Part shown: in pieces, positions 22,405 to 33,115 of the stretch | How positions within the stretch are numbered: position 1 is the stretch's first letter | Layout: each line of letters starts with the position of its first letter | Assembly (NCBI RefSeq): GCF_030253575.1 | Contig: NC_080569.1 | Coordinates: 21,574,001 to 21,638,000, forward strand | Length of the DNA: 64,000 nucleotides | Source of the DNA: Rhododendron vialii | Lineage: Eukaryota; Streptophyta; Magnoliopsida; Ericales; Ericaceae | Direction: 5' to 3' | Position numbers and translations under genes: made by a program | Notes under the pieces: model-generated | What the model saw: only the letters and a program-made list of their open reading frames with translations | Database searches by the model: none | Told to the model about the DNA's origin: nothing

Positions 22405-24859
22405 TGGGGTGTTTGGACACCTTTGATTTGCATCCTGCATTGTGTAGAAATGCAATTTCTGGGTGTTGGCCCACATATTCTAAACTGCATTTTTTCAAAA
22501 TGCTTGAACTTGAGAATGCATTATCCAAAAATCAGTCATCGAGAAGCTTTTTGAATTCTGATTATACTTCACTCACAAAACTCTTCTACCAAATCTATTA
22601 TGCACATATTGACAATCCAAATCATCATAATCAAAATAATCTATATTCCACAATCCAAAAACCTAAAAAATAATTGGCTACAAACACTCCCTTCTAACAC
22701 TTGTGTGAGATTCTTTCAAGTAACAGGGGTTAGGGACGATGAAATTCCAACCACCCTTTTAGATGAGTAATTATTCAGGAGTATAACCCCCCCTCACACA
22801 CACACACACACAACGTATCATGTACTCATATACTCCCGGAAGTATTGAAATAATTTTCCCTTTTAGATTATGATTTTTCAATTATGGCCTAACTTTAATG
22901 TACAAAATAATCTCACAAAATAATTTGTACAGAATTTGACTTATTTGACATTCCATTTTTTAATACCATCTTAATAAGCTTGTCACCAAGATATTCTATT
23001 AGGGAAGGCTCATAAGAGCATCTCGAGCCTTTACTCAATTTTTTTATCCAAATTTTAGTAAAAATATCCATAAAATTTTCTTTGATATCAAACCTAGCAA
23101 TCAACAAAAGCAAATCTAACCAAAAAAATTTAATAAATAGTTCATCGCATGTATAATTGGAAATTGGAGACATAAAATAGGCTTCTAAAATTTTGAATAA
23201 AAATTCGAGTCTCCCTTGATTTGGGTAAAATTTTGAACAAACTCGAATTGATGTGTGTTTGAGTCCAATACTGGGGAGAAATTTAGGAGATTTTACTCAG
23301 ATTTTGTTTATGTGTTGGAAAAAAAAGGGGATGCTAAACTTACCAACTTGATCCTGAGTAAGAGTAGTTGGTTACTCTATACTTAATTTAAACCAAACGA
23401 GCTTAGTGAGAGTATAGTTGGTTATTCAAGTTTAATTTAAAGTTTCAATAAATTTAAAAGTTGGTTCAAGCTTTAGAAGTTGAGTTTGTTGTAAACAACA
23501 TAAGTTTATTTAATCCGATAGCATATTTGTGATTTAAAAATTAAAGAAGCTTCAAGATTTGTTCAATCGTTTATTTATGCAATAAATAGATTTCAAATGA
23601 GGCAAACGATGAACGAATTAAGCCTGATTCTTTTAATTCTTCAATAAGTCAATCTCCTTATTATGATGCCGCGTATGCTTATTCCTATTTTATGATGATA
23701 TGGATTTAACTGAGATTGTTACTTAAGTAATGATGCAACAAGATTTTATGATCGTTTCCGAATAAACTCCTTTCCTTTCATAGTCTTAGGTTCTTAAAAG
23801 TCATGTCATTTATTGGATCAAAAATTAAGATACTTTTGCGCATAATTATTTGATTTTTTTTACACCAATTTAAAGATCTTCATTAGTTCTTTAAATTAGT
23901 AAAAAAAAAAAATGATGAAAAGTGCTCTATTTTGTTTTCTGAAAAACAAAAAATATTATGAGACGTAGGGCTTGTTTGGGTACCTTCCTTGTTTAATGTT
24001 AACGAATGAGCAAATAAGATGGTCTGCCAATGGTTATTGCTTGTTGCTTATTTGCTTCACCCACAACTACTATAAAATCACTAAACAAATACTAAGTAAA
24101 TAAGATAGGGATAGCCAAACGTCCATTGTTGAAATATTAGAGCATGTCCAACTCACTTGATAATTTTTTATTTTATTTTATGCATTTTGATTTGAAGAGT
24201 CGTGTAGATATAATATCCTCCAGCCTATAACTAGTGAGCATTTTTCTCTAATTTGTCAATCATTTCATTTTGGATATGGTATTTCTCTTCATCATTCAAT
24301 TTGACATAAAAAGGGTTAATTTTCAAGCTACAAAAAAAAAAAAGGTCTTAAAAATAAACTAATACACAAGTAAAAAAAGATTGTGGGACATTTAGAAAAT
24401 AGATATGTTTAAAAGATGGGCTAGAGTTGCTCCTAGTTGAATAAACCAAACATACTTCGGCTTATGGTGGGTGTGGAACTATGCCTTCAAATGATTCTAG
24501 CCAAACTTTTTAAGTACTTGAGCTCAATTCCTCCAGAATTAAGTGACCTCAAGCTCGTTAGTGTTTATGAAATTCAAGATCGAATCAAACAAATATAAAT
24601 GAGCCGAATTCGAGTTCAAACTTTAGCTCTCTAAGAAAGATTTGACAGAGTTTTAATTACTACGCCTATGTAAACTAAAATAGAATCTTATAAATCTATA
24701 TTTTTTGTTTTTGCGAACTTACAAATATTTGTTTTTGGGAACCTGGAACTGAAGGATAGAGACTAATCATTAATTTAGTTGGGTAGGTCCCGCAATATCA
24801 CGATATTGTACTACTGCACCAATGCAGTACTACTGGAGTACTACCAATACCAATCAACC
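22405..24859. other. AT-rich intergenic DNA, no gene seen
   Basis: Short frames only. A CA microsatellite lies near 22794-22812. Nothing else is recognised. Confidence 0.4.
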
Positions 24860-25068
24860 GAGAAGTTTTTGGGTGTCGGACGGGTACTACACACGTGGTA
24901 TTCATCGGCAATCTCAACCGTCCAGACATATTTTGGATGGTTCAGATTTATTCTCTATTTGACCCCTCACCCGACCACTCTATCTACTCTTTTTCTCTTT
25001 CTAAAATTCAAGACTGTCCAAAACACGTTTGGACGATGTGATACCCGCTCGGCACCCAAAAATTCCTG
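24860..25068. mobile_element. MITE sharing TIRs with 32887-33115
   Basis: The left end is GAGAAGTTTTTGGGTGTCGG and the right end, reverse-complemented, is CAGGAATTTTTGGGTGCCGA, each followed by a CGGGTA block. The same terminal pattern and a similar CTCACCC...CTCTTTCT middle occur at 32887-33115. Confidence 0.65.
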
Positions 25069-25164
25069 TGTATTGAGCCTACAATATTTTCAGCAAAAGT
25101 ACCGCATCTCGCGTGAATTTCCCCATGCTCCTCGAAGGGAAAGGCAAGCTGCTATAGCTACATA

Positions 25165-25315
25165 CATACACATATAGCACGTACATACGGATTATGAACC
25201 CCTCTCGGGTTCCAAAAAAATTATTTGAGCCATTCATTTTGTTCAAATTTTTTTTGTTTATCGTCCCTATAGGAATCCAACTCAATCTGATATCGGTAAA
25301 GACGTTTACGAAATA
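25165..25315. repeat. Partial copy of the 28849-29128 MITE family
   Basis: CGTACATACGGATTATGAAC followed by CTCTCGGGTTCCAAAAA matches one arm of the element at 28849-29128. The second arm is missing or too diverged to see. Confidence 0.45.
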
Positions 25316-25913
25316 TCCAACTTTACTTTAGAATTCAGGCTTAAACCAAATTGAATCGAACTAAACTGAACTGAACTATACATTTTGGTCCCAATTGTGG
25401 ATTAATGGTTCGGAGACCATTTCAAAAATTAGAAAAATTGTAAGATATGATTCGATCAACGGATTTTTGTTTTGGATAATGTATTAGTTTTGTGTAAATC
25501 AAAACTTAAGGGGGTAAAGTGTTGCTCTACTCAAATGGGCAAAAAAAGAATACGTGTATACAGAGTAATTTGCTGGCCTAAATGCTTTGATGTTGGAATC
25601 TGAAAGTTGGTTGATGTTGGAATCTCAAATTAGGAATTTGGTTGATGCATAATACAAGAATTTGTTGCCGTTTTCCTTTTTTGACTTTTTGGTTGTTGTT
25701 TGCTAGTGGAATTTATATATAATCCCTGGATAAAAAACACAATTGAACCGTCACTAACAGACTGGTTCGGAATCGGATCGTAGGATTTTTGGTTCAGACA
25801 CAGATTCTATTTTCTTAGAATGATTGTGACTTGTGGTTCGGTCCTTGGATTCCTACGAATCTGAACCGTACGCAGCCTAGTAGTACCAACTCCTCTGCGA
25901 CATCTCTCCCCCC

Positions 25914-26032
25914 AACAAATGGCCCAAAACTGAACTGGACTGAATGAAAGGGAAACTGGACTAGATCGCAAGGGGGAAGATCTAGTCTAGTTTCACTTTC
26001 ATTCAGGCCAGTCCAGTTTTAGGCCATTTGTG
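25914..26032. repeat. Foldback, 54-nt arms and 11-nt loop
   Basis: The left arm (25914-25967) and the reverse complement of the right arm (25979-26032) agree at nearly every position: AACAAATGGCCCAAAACTG against CACAAATGGCCTAAAACTG, then TGAATGAAAG and ACTAGATC in both. A third, single copy of the arm lies at 26341-26394. The foldback sits about 430 bp upstream of the ORF at 26466. It is probably a MITE; a small-RNA hairpin is possible. Confidence 0.75.
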
Positions 26033-26340
26033 GGCCCTTTCTTGGGCTATAACAATCATCGGAACCGTTCATTTTTTAAAGCTCACCGAGAACATTTATC
26101 ACGTCGAAAATCACATTGATTGAATAAGCTGTTATGATTTTTAAATGCACTAAGTTTGTAAAAAAATAAGTATGCAACACTAGATTGCAACCCATGTAAC
26201 ACAATTATATTTAGCTAAATAAATTTCGAAATCATCTTAAATGATATCTGATAGACGTGATTTTTCAAAGTGGTTAATGTTTTGGACAAACTCTAAAAAA
26301 TGAATAATTTTGATTATTGTTATGGATCCAAAAGAGGTCC

Positions 26341-26394
26341 ACAAATGACCCAAAACTGGACCGGATTGGACGAAAGATAAACTAGACTGGATCT
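26341..26394 (+). repeat. Third copy of the foldback arm
   Basis: ACAAATGACCCAAAACTGG, later TAAACTAGACTGGATCT, matches the left arm of the hairpin at 25914-25967. It lies within 80 bp of the start codon at 26466, so it may be part of that gene's promoter or leader. Confidence 0.65.
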
Positions 26395-26465
26395 CAGTCC
26401 GCATAAAGTCCCTTTTCTCAGTCTCTCAGCCTCTCTCGGCTGAACTCAACTCATAGCCATCAGAG

Positions 26466-27068
26466 ATGAAGAAGCTCTACAGAAAAGGCAAGGTCCACCC
26501 ATCGCAGCCGCTCATCTCCGACCACCTAACCTTTCTACCGGCCACTATCTTGACTCTCGCGGCCATGCTCTCACCAGTGGACAGAGAAGTATTGGCCTAC
26601 CTCATCTCCTCCTCCTCCTCCAACTTTTCCGTGAATCAGAACAAAACCCAAAAGACTAACACCACAACAAACACCACTAGTACTGGAGGTAGTGGAAAAG
26701 GTGGGGACCACCCGCCGTCGTTCAACTGCAACTGTTTCAGGTGCTACACGAGTTACTGGGTCAGGTGGGACTCGTCGCCGAACCGCCAACTCATTCACGA
26801 AATCATCGATGCTTTCGAAGACGGGGTAGCCCAGAGCAAGAGATCAGAGAAGAGTAAGAAAGAGAGGCGTAGGAGGGGGTTTAATGGGTCGGGTCATGAG
26901 CCGAATCGGTCCCGGGTGAGTTCAAGCAAGGACGAGTCATGTTTAATGGAGTTGACTAGCGGCAGTGGTGGTGGAGGAGGTGGAGATGAAGTAGAGGAGG
27001 GGTCAGTGAGGAAGTTGATGAGTTTTATTGGGGAGAGGTTATGGAGTGTTTGGACCTTGGGGAATTAA
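26466..27068 (+). CDS. Plant-specific unknown protein with CxCxxC motif
   Basis: A single-exon frame of 200 codons from a clear ATG. It begins MKKLYRKGKVHPS and has a hydrophobic helix-like region (about 21-48, ending SPVDREVLAYLI), a low-complexity Ser/Asn/Thr stretch (49-80), then the conserved core FNCNCFRCYTSYWVRWDSSP (86-105) followed by LIHEIIDAFED. A basic stretch (about 124-137) and a Gly-rich linker lead to a C-terminus with VRKLMSFIGERLWSVW. The core matches a family of uncharacterised plant proteins; Arabidopsis members such as At1g62422 come to mind, from memory. The three Cys (88, 90, 93) could bind metal with another partner, but one knuckle is not a known zinc finger. The function is unknown. 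Confidence 0.85.
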   Translation: MKKLYRKGKVHPSQPLISDHLTFLPATILTLAAMLSPVDREVLAYLISSSSSNFSVNQNKTQKTNTTTNTTSTGGSGKGGDHPPSFNCNCFRCYTSYWVRWDSSPNRQLIHEIIDAFEDGVAQSKRSEKSKKERRRRGFNGSGHEPNRSRVSSSKDESCLMELTSGSGGGGGGDEVEEGSVRKLMSFIGERLWSVWTLGN

Positions 27069-27822
27069 AGGAAATATGATGAAGTGAAAAAAAAAGGTTG
27101 GTTTATTTCCTTTTTTTTTTTTGGGTTTTAGTTCTCTGTTTTGGGGTATTGATCTTTTCTGCCCCAAGTTCACAGAACAAATCTTTCTTCCATCTTCCTT
27201 GGATTTGTAAATTACTCCTTTTAAGTATGGAAAAAAAAAAGGGTACTAATTGAATGGTTACTAGTACTAATTACTTGTCCAAACCTATATAGTATCAACT
27301 ACTATCAAGTGTTGATTTTCTGCAAACAAATGTGTACGTACATTTATCCAGTTCAAAAGGCTGATGGAATGAAAATAAATATTCTCAACTTTGGCCTCCA
27401 CATTTTGGGTTAGTAGAGTTAAAGACTAGATACAATCATACAGATGTAAATTATATGTTCTCAATTTATTAACAACAGATTCTGTCAATGTCTGAATTTA
27501 GCAGCAGAATTTGCTCTCCAACGGCACCTTTTTTTTTTTTTTTTTTTGCCTTAAAATTTGTTTAGACTCTTAGGTGGACCATATTGTCCCCTTAGTATCT
27601 ACATGGTTATGATGGTTACTAGTGAAAATTCAGCACTTATGAACACACATAATCGAGCATCTTTCCTTTCTTTTGCCTTTTGTGGAATCAGTAGAAGTGG
27701 AAATGGGAGAAGAAGCTCAAGCTCAAAGTAACAAGGCTCGAATAGAATGTACTAAATCCAAAATGACGTGGTTGCATTTGCATCTACGAAACGGTTAGCT
27801 CATCATCAAAGAAAAAAAGAAG
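27069..27822. other. 3' flank of the CxCxxC gene
   Basis: This contains the likely 3' UTR and poly-T or poly-A runs (27109-27121, 27229-27240, 27531-27547). No other feature is supported. Confidence 0.4.
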
Positions 27823-28138
27823 TTGGATTATTTTAGCTTTGAACGCCTCATATTTGCAAAATTATTCTTTTCAATAGTCAAGTCCATCCTTTTTTTAGAA
27901 TGTGTTAAGTTGATCAATCCCTATAGTGAGGCTCGCGGAGGACTTTCAATAAGAGGACAAATTAAAAACCTATCTCCATTTTGGATTATTTTAGCTTGAA
28001 ACGCCTCATATTTGCAAAATTATTCTTTTCAATAGTCAAGTTGAAATATCCGTCCTTTTTTTTTTTAGAATGTGTAAAGTTGATCAATCCCTGTAATGAG
28101 GCGCACGGAGGACTTTCAATATGAGGAGAGAAATTACA
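27823..28138. repeat. Tandem duplication, 2 x about 158 bp
   Basis: The unit starts TTGGATTATTTTAGC at 27823 and again at 27981. Both copies have ATATTTGCAAAATTATTC, GTTGATCAATCCCT and GGAGGACTTTCAATA. Copy 2 has a small insertion after CAAGT. No coding content. Confidence 0.85.
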
Positions 28139-28165
28139 AACCTACCTCCGTTTTGCCGTAGACCC

Positions 28166-28169
<4 letters not shown>

Positions 28170-28242
<73 letters not shown>
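28170..28242. repeat. (TC)n microsatellite, about 73 bp
   Basis: About 36 uninterrupted TC units; the longest simple repeat in the window. Its length is likely to vary between individuals. Confidence 0.95.
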
Positions 28243-28246
<4 letters not shown>

Positions 28247-28848
28247 TTTGGCAATTACCCAAAATGCAAAGAAGATTGAATTATTTTCCAGTTTCAATGA
28301 TGAGCAGAAAATGATTCTTGTGAAGAAGTTGTGCCCTTGAAATTTTAGGCTACTTGGAACCATAAGTAAAACTACGCCGGTTTCTTCTCTTTTTTTTTTT
28401 TGGTTGATGGTTTTGGATGGTGGTATGGTTTTTTGGATGATGATTGTGGATGGGTAGTATGATAATTGGTTATTATGCATTTGAACATTGTTAAGAAATG
28501 GCATTATATATGCAATTAATGTTTGAACTTAGTTCTTCCATCATTTAAATCCAACTGCCTGAGAAAATATGTAATTGTTGAATTTCAATTTTATTACCCA
28601 AGAACTTTTTTATTGTCGAGTTTGAATTCTTTTGCGGGATTTTATGAATTCTTTCTGTTATCGATTATGTTAAAATAAGCTAAAAGGGCAATTCACACCA
28701 ACCAATGACTTCTTGGTTATTCTAAAGATAAGATAATTTGGGGTCAAAATAGTCATTGTAGTGTTTAATTACACTTAGTAAACAATTTGTCCTAAACGAA
28801 TCATACATGGGATTGGAATAGAAATTGAGGAATAAAACAACAGCGTTG

Positions 28849-29128
28849 CTGCAGGTACATACAATCATTTATATCCAGTGCGTACATACGCATTTTGGTC
28901 CTATCTCGGGTCCTATAAAAAAGATCTAAACCGGCCGCCTGAATTTTAAAGCAAAGTTAGATGTTTTGTAAACATTTTTACCTATATTGTGTTGAGTTTA
29001 TTTTTTACAAGGACCGTAAATAAACTATTTTGAATAAAATGAGCGGCTCGAATCTTTTTATAGAACCCGAAACGGATCCAAAATGCGTATGTACGCACTC
29101 TATGTACATGATTGTATGTACCTGTAGA
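28849..29128. mobile_element. MITE with about 90-bp terminal inverted repeats
   Basis: The left end is CTGCAGGTACATACAATCAT and the right end, reverse-complemented, CTACAGGTACATACAATCAT. The match extends through GTGCGTACATACGCATTTTG and TCGGGT. The element is 280 bp with no coding content. A related partial copy lies at 25165-25315. Confidence 0.8.
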
Positions 29129-29389
29129 CTTATTGATAAAACAATACCTGGACAAATTAAGTGTCCAAAGTCTTCCACTCTCAGGACTGTTAATTACATG
29201 CTTAAATCAAAAGCAGCAGAATTATTAGTATACGGAGTATTTGTTTGAGTAATTTGTGGGCCCTTGTCTTTACTTTTTGTCCATTTTTCTTGGAACAATC
29301 TATCTGCAGCTTAGTTTATGCTGGGCCACTAATAAATCTAATGAGTCCTGGCACTGGTACAGATGGGTACCAAACCGAAAATGCACCAA

Positions 29390-29735
29390 CGGCTGCACCG
29401 GACATTATCTAGCCACCTGACGGCCTATCCGAGCAGTCCAAAAATTCTATAAAAGAAAAACTGAATGGGTCAACGCGGGAATCAATAGTATCCAATGTGT
29501 GTAGAATGCTTGATTTAAACACCTTATTTTTCGTGTATATATATATATATATATATATACACAAAAAATAAGGTGTTTAAATCAAGCATCCTACACACAT
29601 CGGATGTTGTTGATTCAGGCGTTGGCCCCCTCGTTTTTTTTATAAAAAAAATTGGACGGCTTGGATCGGCCGTCCAGTAGCTGGAGACGGCACGGCGAGA
29701 CCGTCGATACAGTTTCTCTACGGAAACCGTCGATA
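29390..29735. mobile_element. Long-hairpin MITE, copy 1 (related to 37954-38323)
   Basis: Two arms of about 130 bp meet at an (AT)n centre (29537-29562). The inner arms read TAGAATGCTTGATTTAAACA against the reverse complement of TGTTTAAATCAAGCATCCTA. The outer arms share GGACGGCCGATCC-like and AGTCCAAAAATTCT-like blocks. The order of motifs matches the GC-richer element at 37954-38323. The ends are approximate. Confidence 0.7.
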
Positions 29736-30190
29736 CCTATAGGATTTCTGCTAATAAAATATGATGCAGAGGGGACAAGCAGCCGAACTCTCGGTAATAC
29801 TGTGCTCCTCAATGCATAGTATTCTAACTCCATGCCCATTTACACTTTCTTTCTTTCTTTCTCATTTGATAGCTATCTAGCCTCTTTATAAGAGAGAAAT
29901 GAGAAAGGGGTAACGGTAAAGTAGCATACAAATGTGACATGCTCAAAGGATATCAACCACCACACCAAATACTCGAGCTTTTAGTGAGAATCAAACCCTA
30001 ACTTTCTATATGGAAAACGTAAGAAAGTGTCGTTGCGCTACAATCCCATTGTCACGGATTCACACTTATTCAACCATTTTTCACACATCAACGTCCACGT
30101 GTCACCAGAGGGGTCCCACAAAGACCTTTGATTACGGTATCAATTGCTCTACTTTTAACCAAAAATTATTGGAGCTGGTGATTAAAAAGA
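29736..30190. other. Intergenic, no gene seen
   Basis: A short TTTC microsatellite lies at 29847-29862. Nothing else is recognised. Confidence 0.4.
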
Positions 30191-30192
30191 TA

Positions 30193-30428
30193 CTTCATCC
30201 GTCCCAGTTTATTTGTCTCAGTTCTATTCTAACTGGATTAGAAAACTAGTTATATCTTTAAAGTGGTAATGAATTTTATATTCAATATGGATCTTGTTCG
30301 ATAGATTTCGATTTGTTCTATAATTCAATGTTTTCAAAATCATCTAAAACACGATAAATTATAAGATATAATTAATTGAAATGTGACACAAACTCCTAAA
30401 AATGACAAGTAAATTGGGACGGAGAGAG
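30193..30428. mobile_element. Stowaway MITE 1
   Basis: The element runs from CTTCATCCGTCCCAG to GGGACGGAGAGAG and is flanked by TA on both sides (30191-30192, 30429-30430). These are the terminal repeats and TA duplication of Tc1/mariner-type Stowaway MITEs. Confidence 0.85.
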
Positions 30429-30677
30429 TACTACTTAATACTGTAGTACTTGATTACTGTACTATATGCGCTGGGAATTAGTGCCATCGTAGAAGAATAT
30501 TTCAGTGATGTAGGTTTCTCTTTTTTGGATGACAATATCTCATAGGTTTCACCTACTCTGTCCCTCGCATGTGCGTAACGAATCATCACATCCGTTTTTA
30601 CGGTTTACAGCGCATCTCCAGTAGTACGGAGTATTTGACAATAAAGCAGCAAAAAAGTGGAGTGTTAAAGAGTAGTA

Positions 30678-30948
30678 CTCCCTCCGTCCCTTTTTAAATA
30701 TCCTGCTTCGTAATTCCAACTTATTAAAAAGACATCATCATTATATCTTTCACATCAACTTTTTCCTCCACTTTTCCTACTTACCCATCATCATTACACT
30801 TTTACTCACTTACTTTTTAAAAAGAAATCTACTTTTAGGGATAAAATAGACAATACACCAATTTTTACCCACTAACTTTACAAAATGGACACTTATTAAG
30901 GGACAGCCCAAAATGAAATACTGGACTCTAAAAAAGGGACGGAGGGAG
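30678..30948 (+). mobile_element. Stowaway MITE 2
   Basis: The ends are CTCCCTCCGTCCC and GGGACGGAGGGAG, with TA on both sides. The inside contains TTATTAAAAAGACATCATC and ACTTATTAAGGGACAGCCC. It is a reverse-orientation sister of the element at 32052-32318. Confidence 0.92.
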
Positions 30949-31251
30949 TATAAAATATTGAAAGTGATTGTGAACGGTGTATGTAGGAGTATAGTTACAG
31001 AATGCGTTAAATAGTGCGATCTCGTGTTTTGTCTCATTTTCTCTCTTTCCTCCTTCCTCTTCCACACACACAAAATTACTGTTTGCTCTTGGAGTACCGT
31101 TACACTACGTGGTGCTCTAAGTACCTCTACGATCACACATTTACGTGGGGCTCAGGAATAAGTTTATGAACCGCACGTAAATGTATGGTGGTATGGGCCC
31201 CTAGCGGTACTCCAATAATACTGAATAATCACTCCTTCCACAAACTTTTCG

Positions 31252-31921
31252 GGCCTCGTTCCGCTAGTTTTTTTTATATTTTTAAGTTCTTATTTTTTGT
31301 TTTACGAGACATGTCATTCTCTCACAATATGTTACTTTTAATTCAAAAAATAAGTAAATAAGTACTTCCTCCGTCCCTATTTAAATGTCCACTACAGTTT
31401 TGGTTCATTTTTACCGGCTTATATTTCTCGACGTATATATTACAATGACTATTTCGACCCCAAATTGTCTTTAGGATAACCAAGACAAGAAGTCATTGGT
31501 TGTTGTGAATTGCCCTTGTAGTCATTGGTTGATGTGATTCCGTTCCGGTTCGTTATCAATTTTTCTCCTCTTTTTTTGGTTATCTTTTTTGGTGTCCCTT
31601 GTGTGGAATTTCTCTCCATTTGCGGGGCTTCTATCACCCTGTATGGGTGTTTTTGGTTGTTTTTTGTAATGCTTCGTCTGTTTGGAGCGATGTGTTTAGT
31701 TGAAGTTTGATGTAATTTTTTGCCTAAATTCCCTCCCGTTTGGTTTCTTGATCCTTTATTTAGGGATGAAATTTTCTCTTAATGTATTGTTTCTTGGATT
31801 TATAATATTATCTATTATCGTTTTGGGGAAAAAAATACCATAAAGAATTCATAAAATTCTCCCAAAAAATTCAAACTCGACAATATTACATAATGCCATT
31901 TTTTAGTTAGCGGAACACGGC
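31252..31921. mobile_element. Possible Tourist/Harbinger-like element
   Basis: The left end is GGCCTCGTTCCGCTAG and the right end, reverse-complemented, GCCGTGTTCCGCTAAC. These match the terminal style of the 37846-38608 element. No 3-bp duplication was found. The inside includes a fragment starting CTTCCTCCGTCCC and a T-rich segment. Confidence 0.4.
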
Positions 31922-32051
31922 ATTGTAAGAAATTACTTTTTCGTCGTCGTCAGAACCATTTCTAACACCTCCCATATTTATTTTTTACTTTTTGAGAAAT
32001 AGTTTTAAAAAAAGAACTTTTTGTCGAAACGGTGAAAATCCCTTTGTAGTA

Positions 32052-32318
32052 CTCCCTCCATCCCTTTTTTAGAGTTCGGTATTCCATTTTGGGTTGTCCC
32101 TTAATAAGTGTCCATTTTGTAAAGTTAATGGGTAAAAATTGGTGCATTGTCTATTTTGTCCCTAAAAGTAGATTTCTTTTTGAAAAGTGAGTAGAAGTGT
32201 AATGATGATGGGTAAGTAATGAAAGTGAAAGAAAAAATTGATGTGAAAGGTATAATGATGATGTCTTTTTAATAAGTTGGAGTTACGAAACAGGACATTT
32301 AAAAAGAGATAGAGGGAG
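32052..32318 (-). mobile_element. Stowaway MITE 3 (inverted sister of MITE 2)
   Basis: It starts CTCCCTCCATCCC after TA and ends GAGATAGAGGGAG. Its interior is the reverse complement of MITE 2, with GGGTTGTCCCTTAATAAGTG and GATGATGTCTTTTTAATAAG. The right-hand TA has changed to CA. Confidence 0.85.
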
Positions 32319-32886
32319 CAATAAATAAATATGCAATAAAGTTCTTTTTTCTTATTATTTCTCAAAAACTACTTTAATCCATATTTTTTTTCTATTTACG
32401 GAAATTACTTCCCTTTTTTTACTTCCAAATTTTACCTTTTCCCGTCTCTCTCCCTTTTCTTTTAGAAATTCGACCTCATACCACAGTTTACCACTAATCA
32501 ATCCCACAACCAACCGCCAAAATCCTAACCCCAATTTCAGAAATTCGAAATTATAGCCTTAATGCCCTCATTTCGAATCCTCAAACCACAAAACTCGGTT
32601 TCAAAATCAAAAGCCCTAAAATTACAAATTGGAATCAATGGAAACCAAAACCCTTACCTCGGTTGTAATTCACCACACTGATACCAGACACCACCACCTC
32701 CACAACTGTCCAAAAATCACACGAAGAAGATAGGGGACTTTTGGATCACGTAATGGTCCATAATTACTGGACCATTACGTTTGGTACAGGTCCTATTTTA
32801 AGAAAATTGTTTTTACCTAATTATCCCTTATTTGTCGAGCCATTTTCTTTGGTGTTCCCACTGTTCCTATCCTATCTCGCCCCACT
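32319..32886. other. Intergenic, no gene seen
   Basis: AT-rich DNA with no supported feature. AGTAATGGTCCATAATTACTGGACCATTACG (about 32745-32780, written here with its centre) is a small palindrome. Confidence 0.35.
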
Positions 32887-33115
32887 TGAGAAATTTTTCG
32901 GTACCGGGTGGGTACCACGTGGTGTTCGAGTAGCCCATCCGGGTCGTACAAAAGTGTGTTGGACGGCCCAAACTGAAATCCTCTCTCTCCTCTCACCCCA
33001 CCACTCTCTCTTCTCTTTCTCTCTCCAAATCCGAGCCGTTCAAAATCGAAATGGACGTCCCGAACGCGATGAGCGAGCACCACGTGGTACCCACCGGGCA
33101 CTGAAAAATTTCTCA
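32887..33115. mobile_element. MITE with GAGAAATTTTT ends
   Basis: The left arm is TGAGAAATTTTTCGGTACCG, then GGTGGGTACCACGTGGTG. The right arm, reverse-complemented, is TGAGAAATTTTTCAGTGCCC, then GGTGGGTACCACGTGGTG. Arms of about 40 bp flank a CT-rich middle. Each arm carries a CACGTG G-box palindrome. Confidence 0.8.

Noticed and set aside
22404-22673. 89-codon frame on +
   Set aside because: Starts at the poly-G tract, has no recognisable motif, and sits in AT-rich intergenic DNA.
24779-25177. 132-codon frame on +
   Set aside because: It runs through the MITE at 24860-25068 and reads its arms as codons; chance open frame.
26571-26798. 75-codon minus-strand frame
   Set aside because: Antisense shadow of the CxCxxC gene at 26466-27068.
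28170-28242. Possible CRISPR or other array
   Set aside because: Plain dinucleotide repeat; no spacer structure anywhere in the window.
28142-28504. 120-codon minus-strand frame with Arg-Glu repeats
   Set aside because: The RE repeat is just the (TC)n microsatellite read on the other strand.
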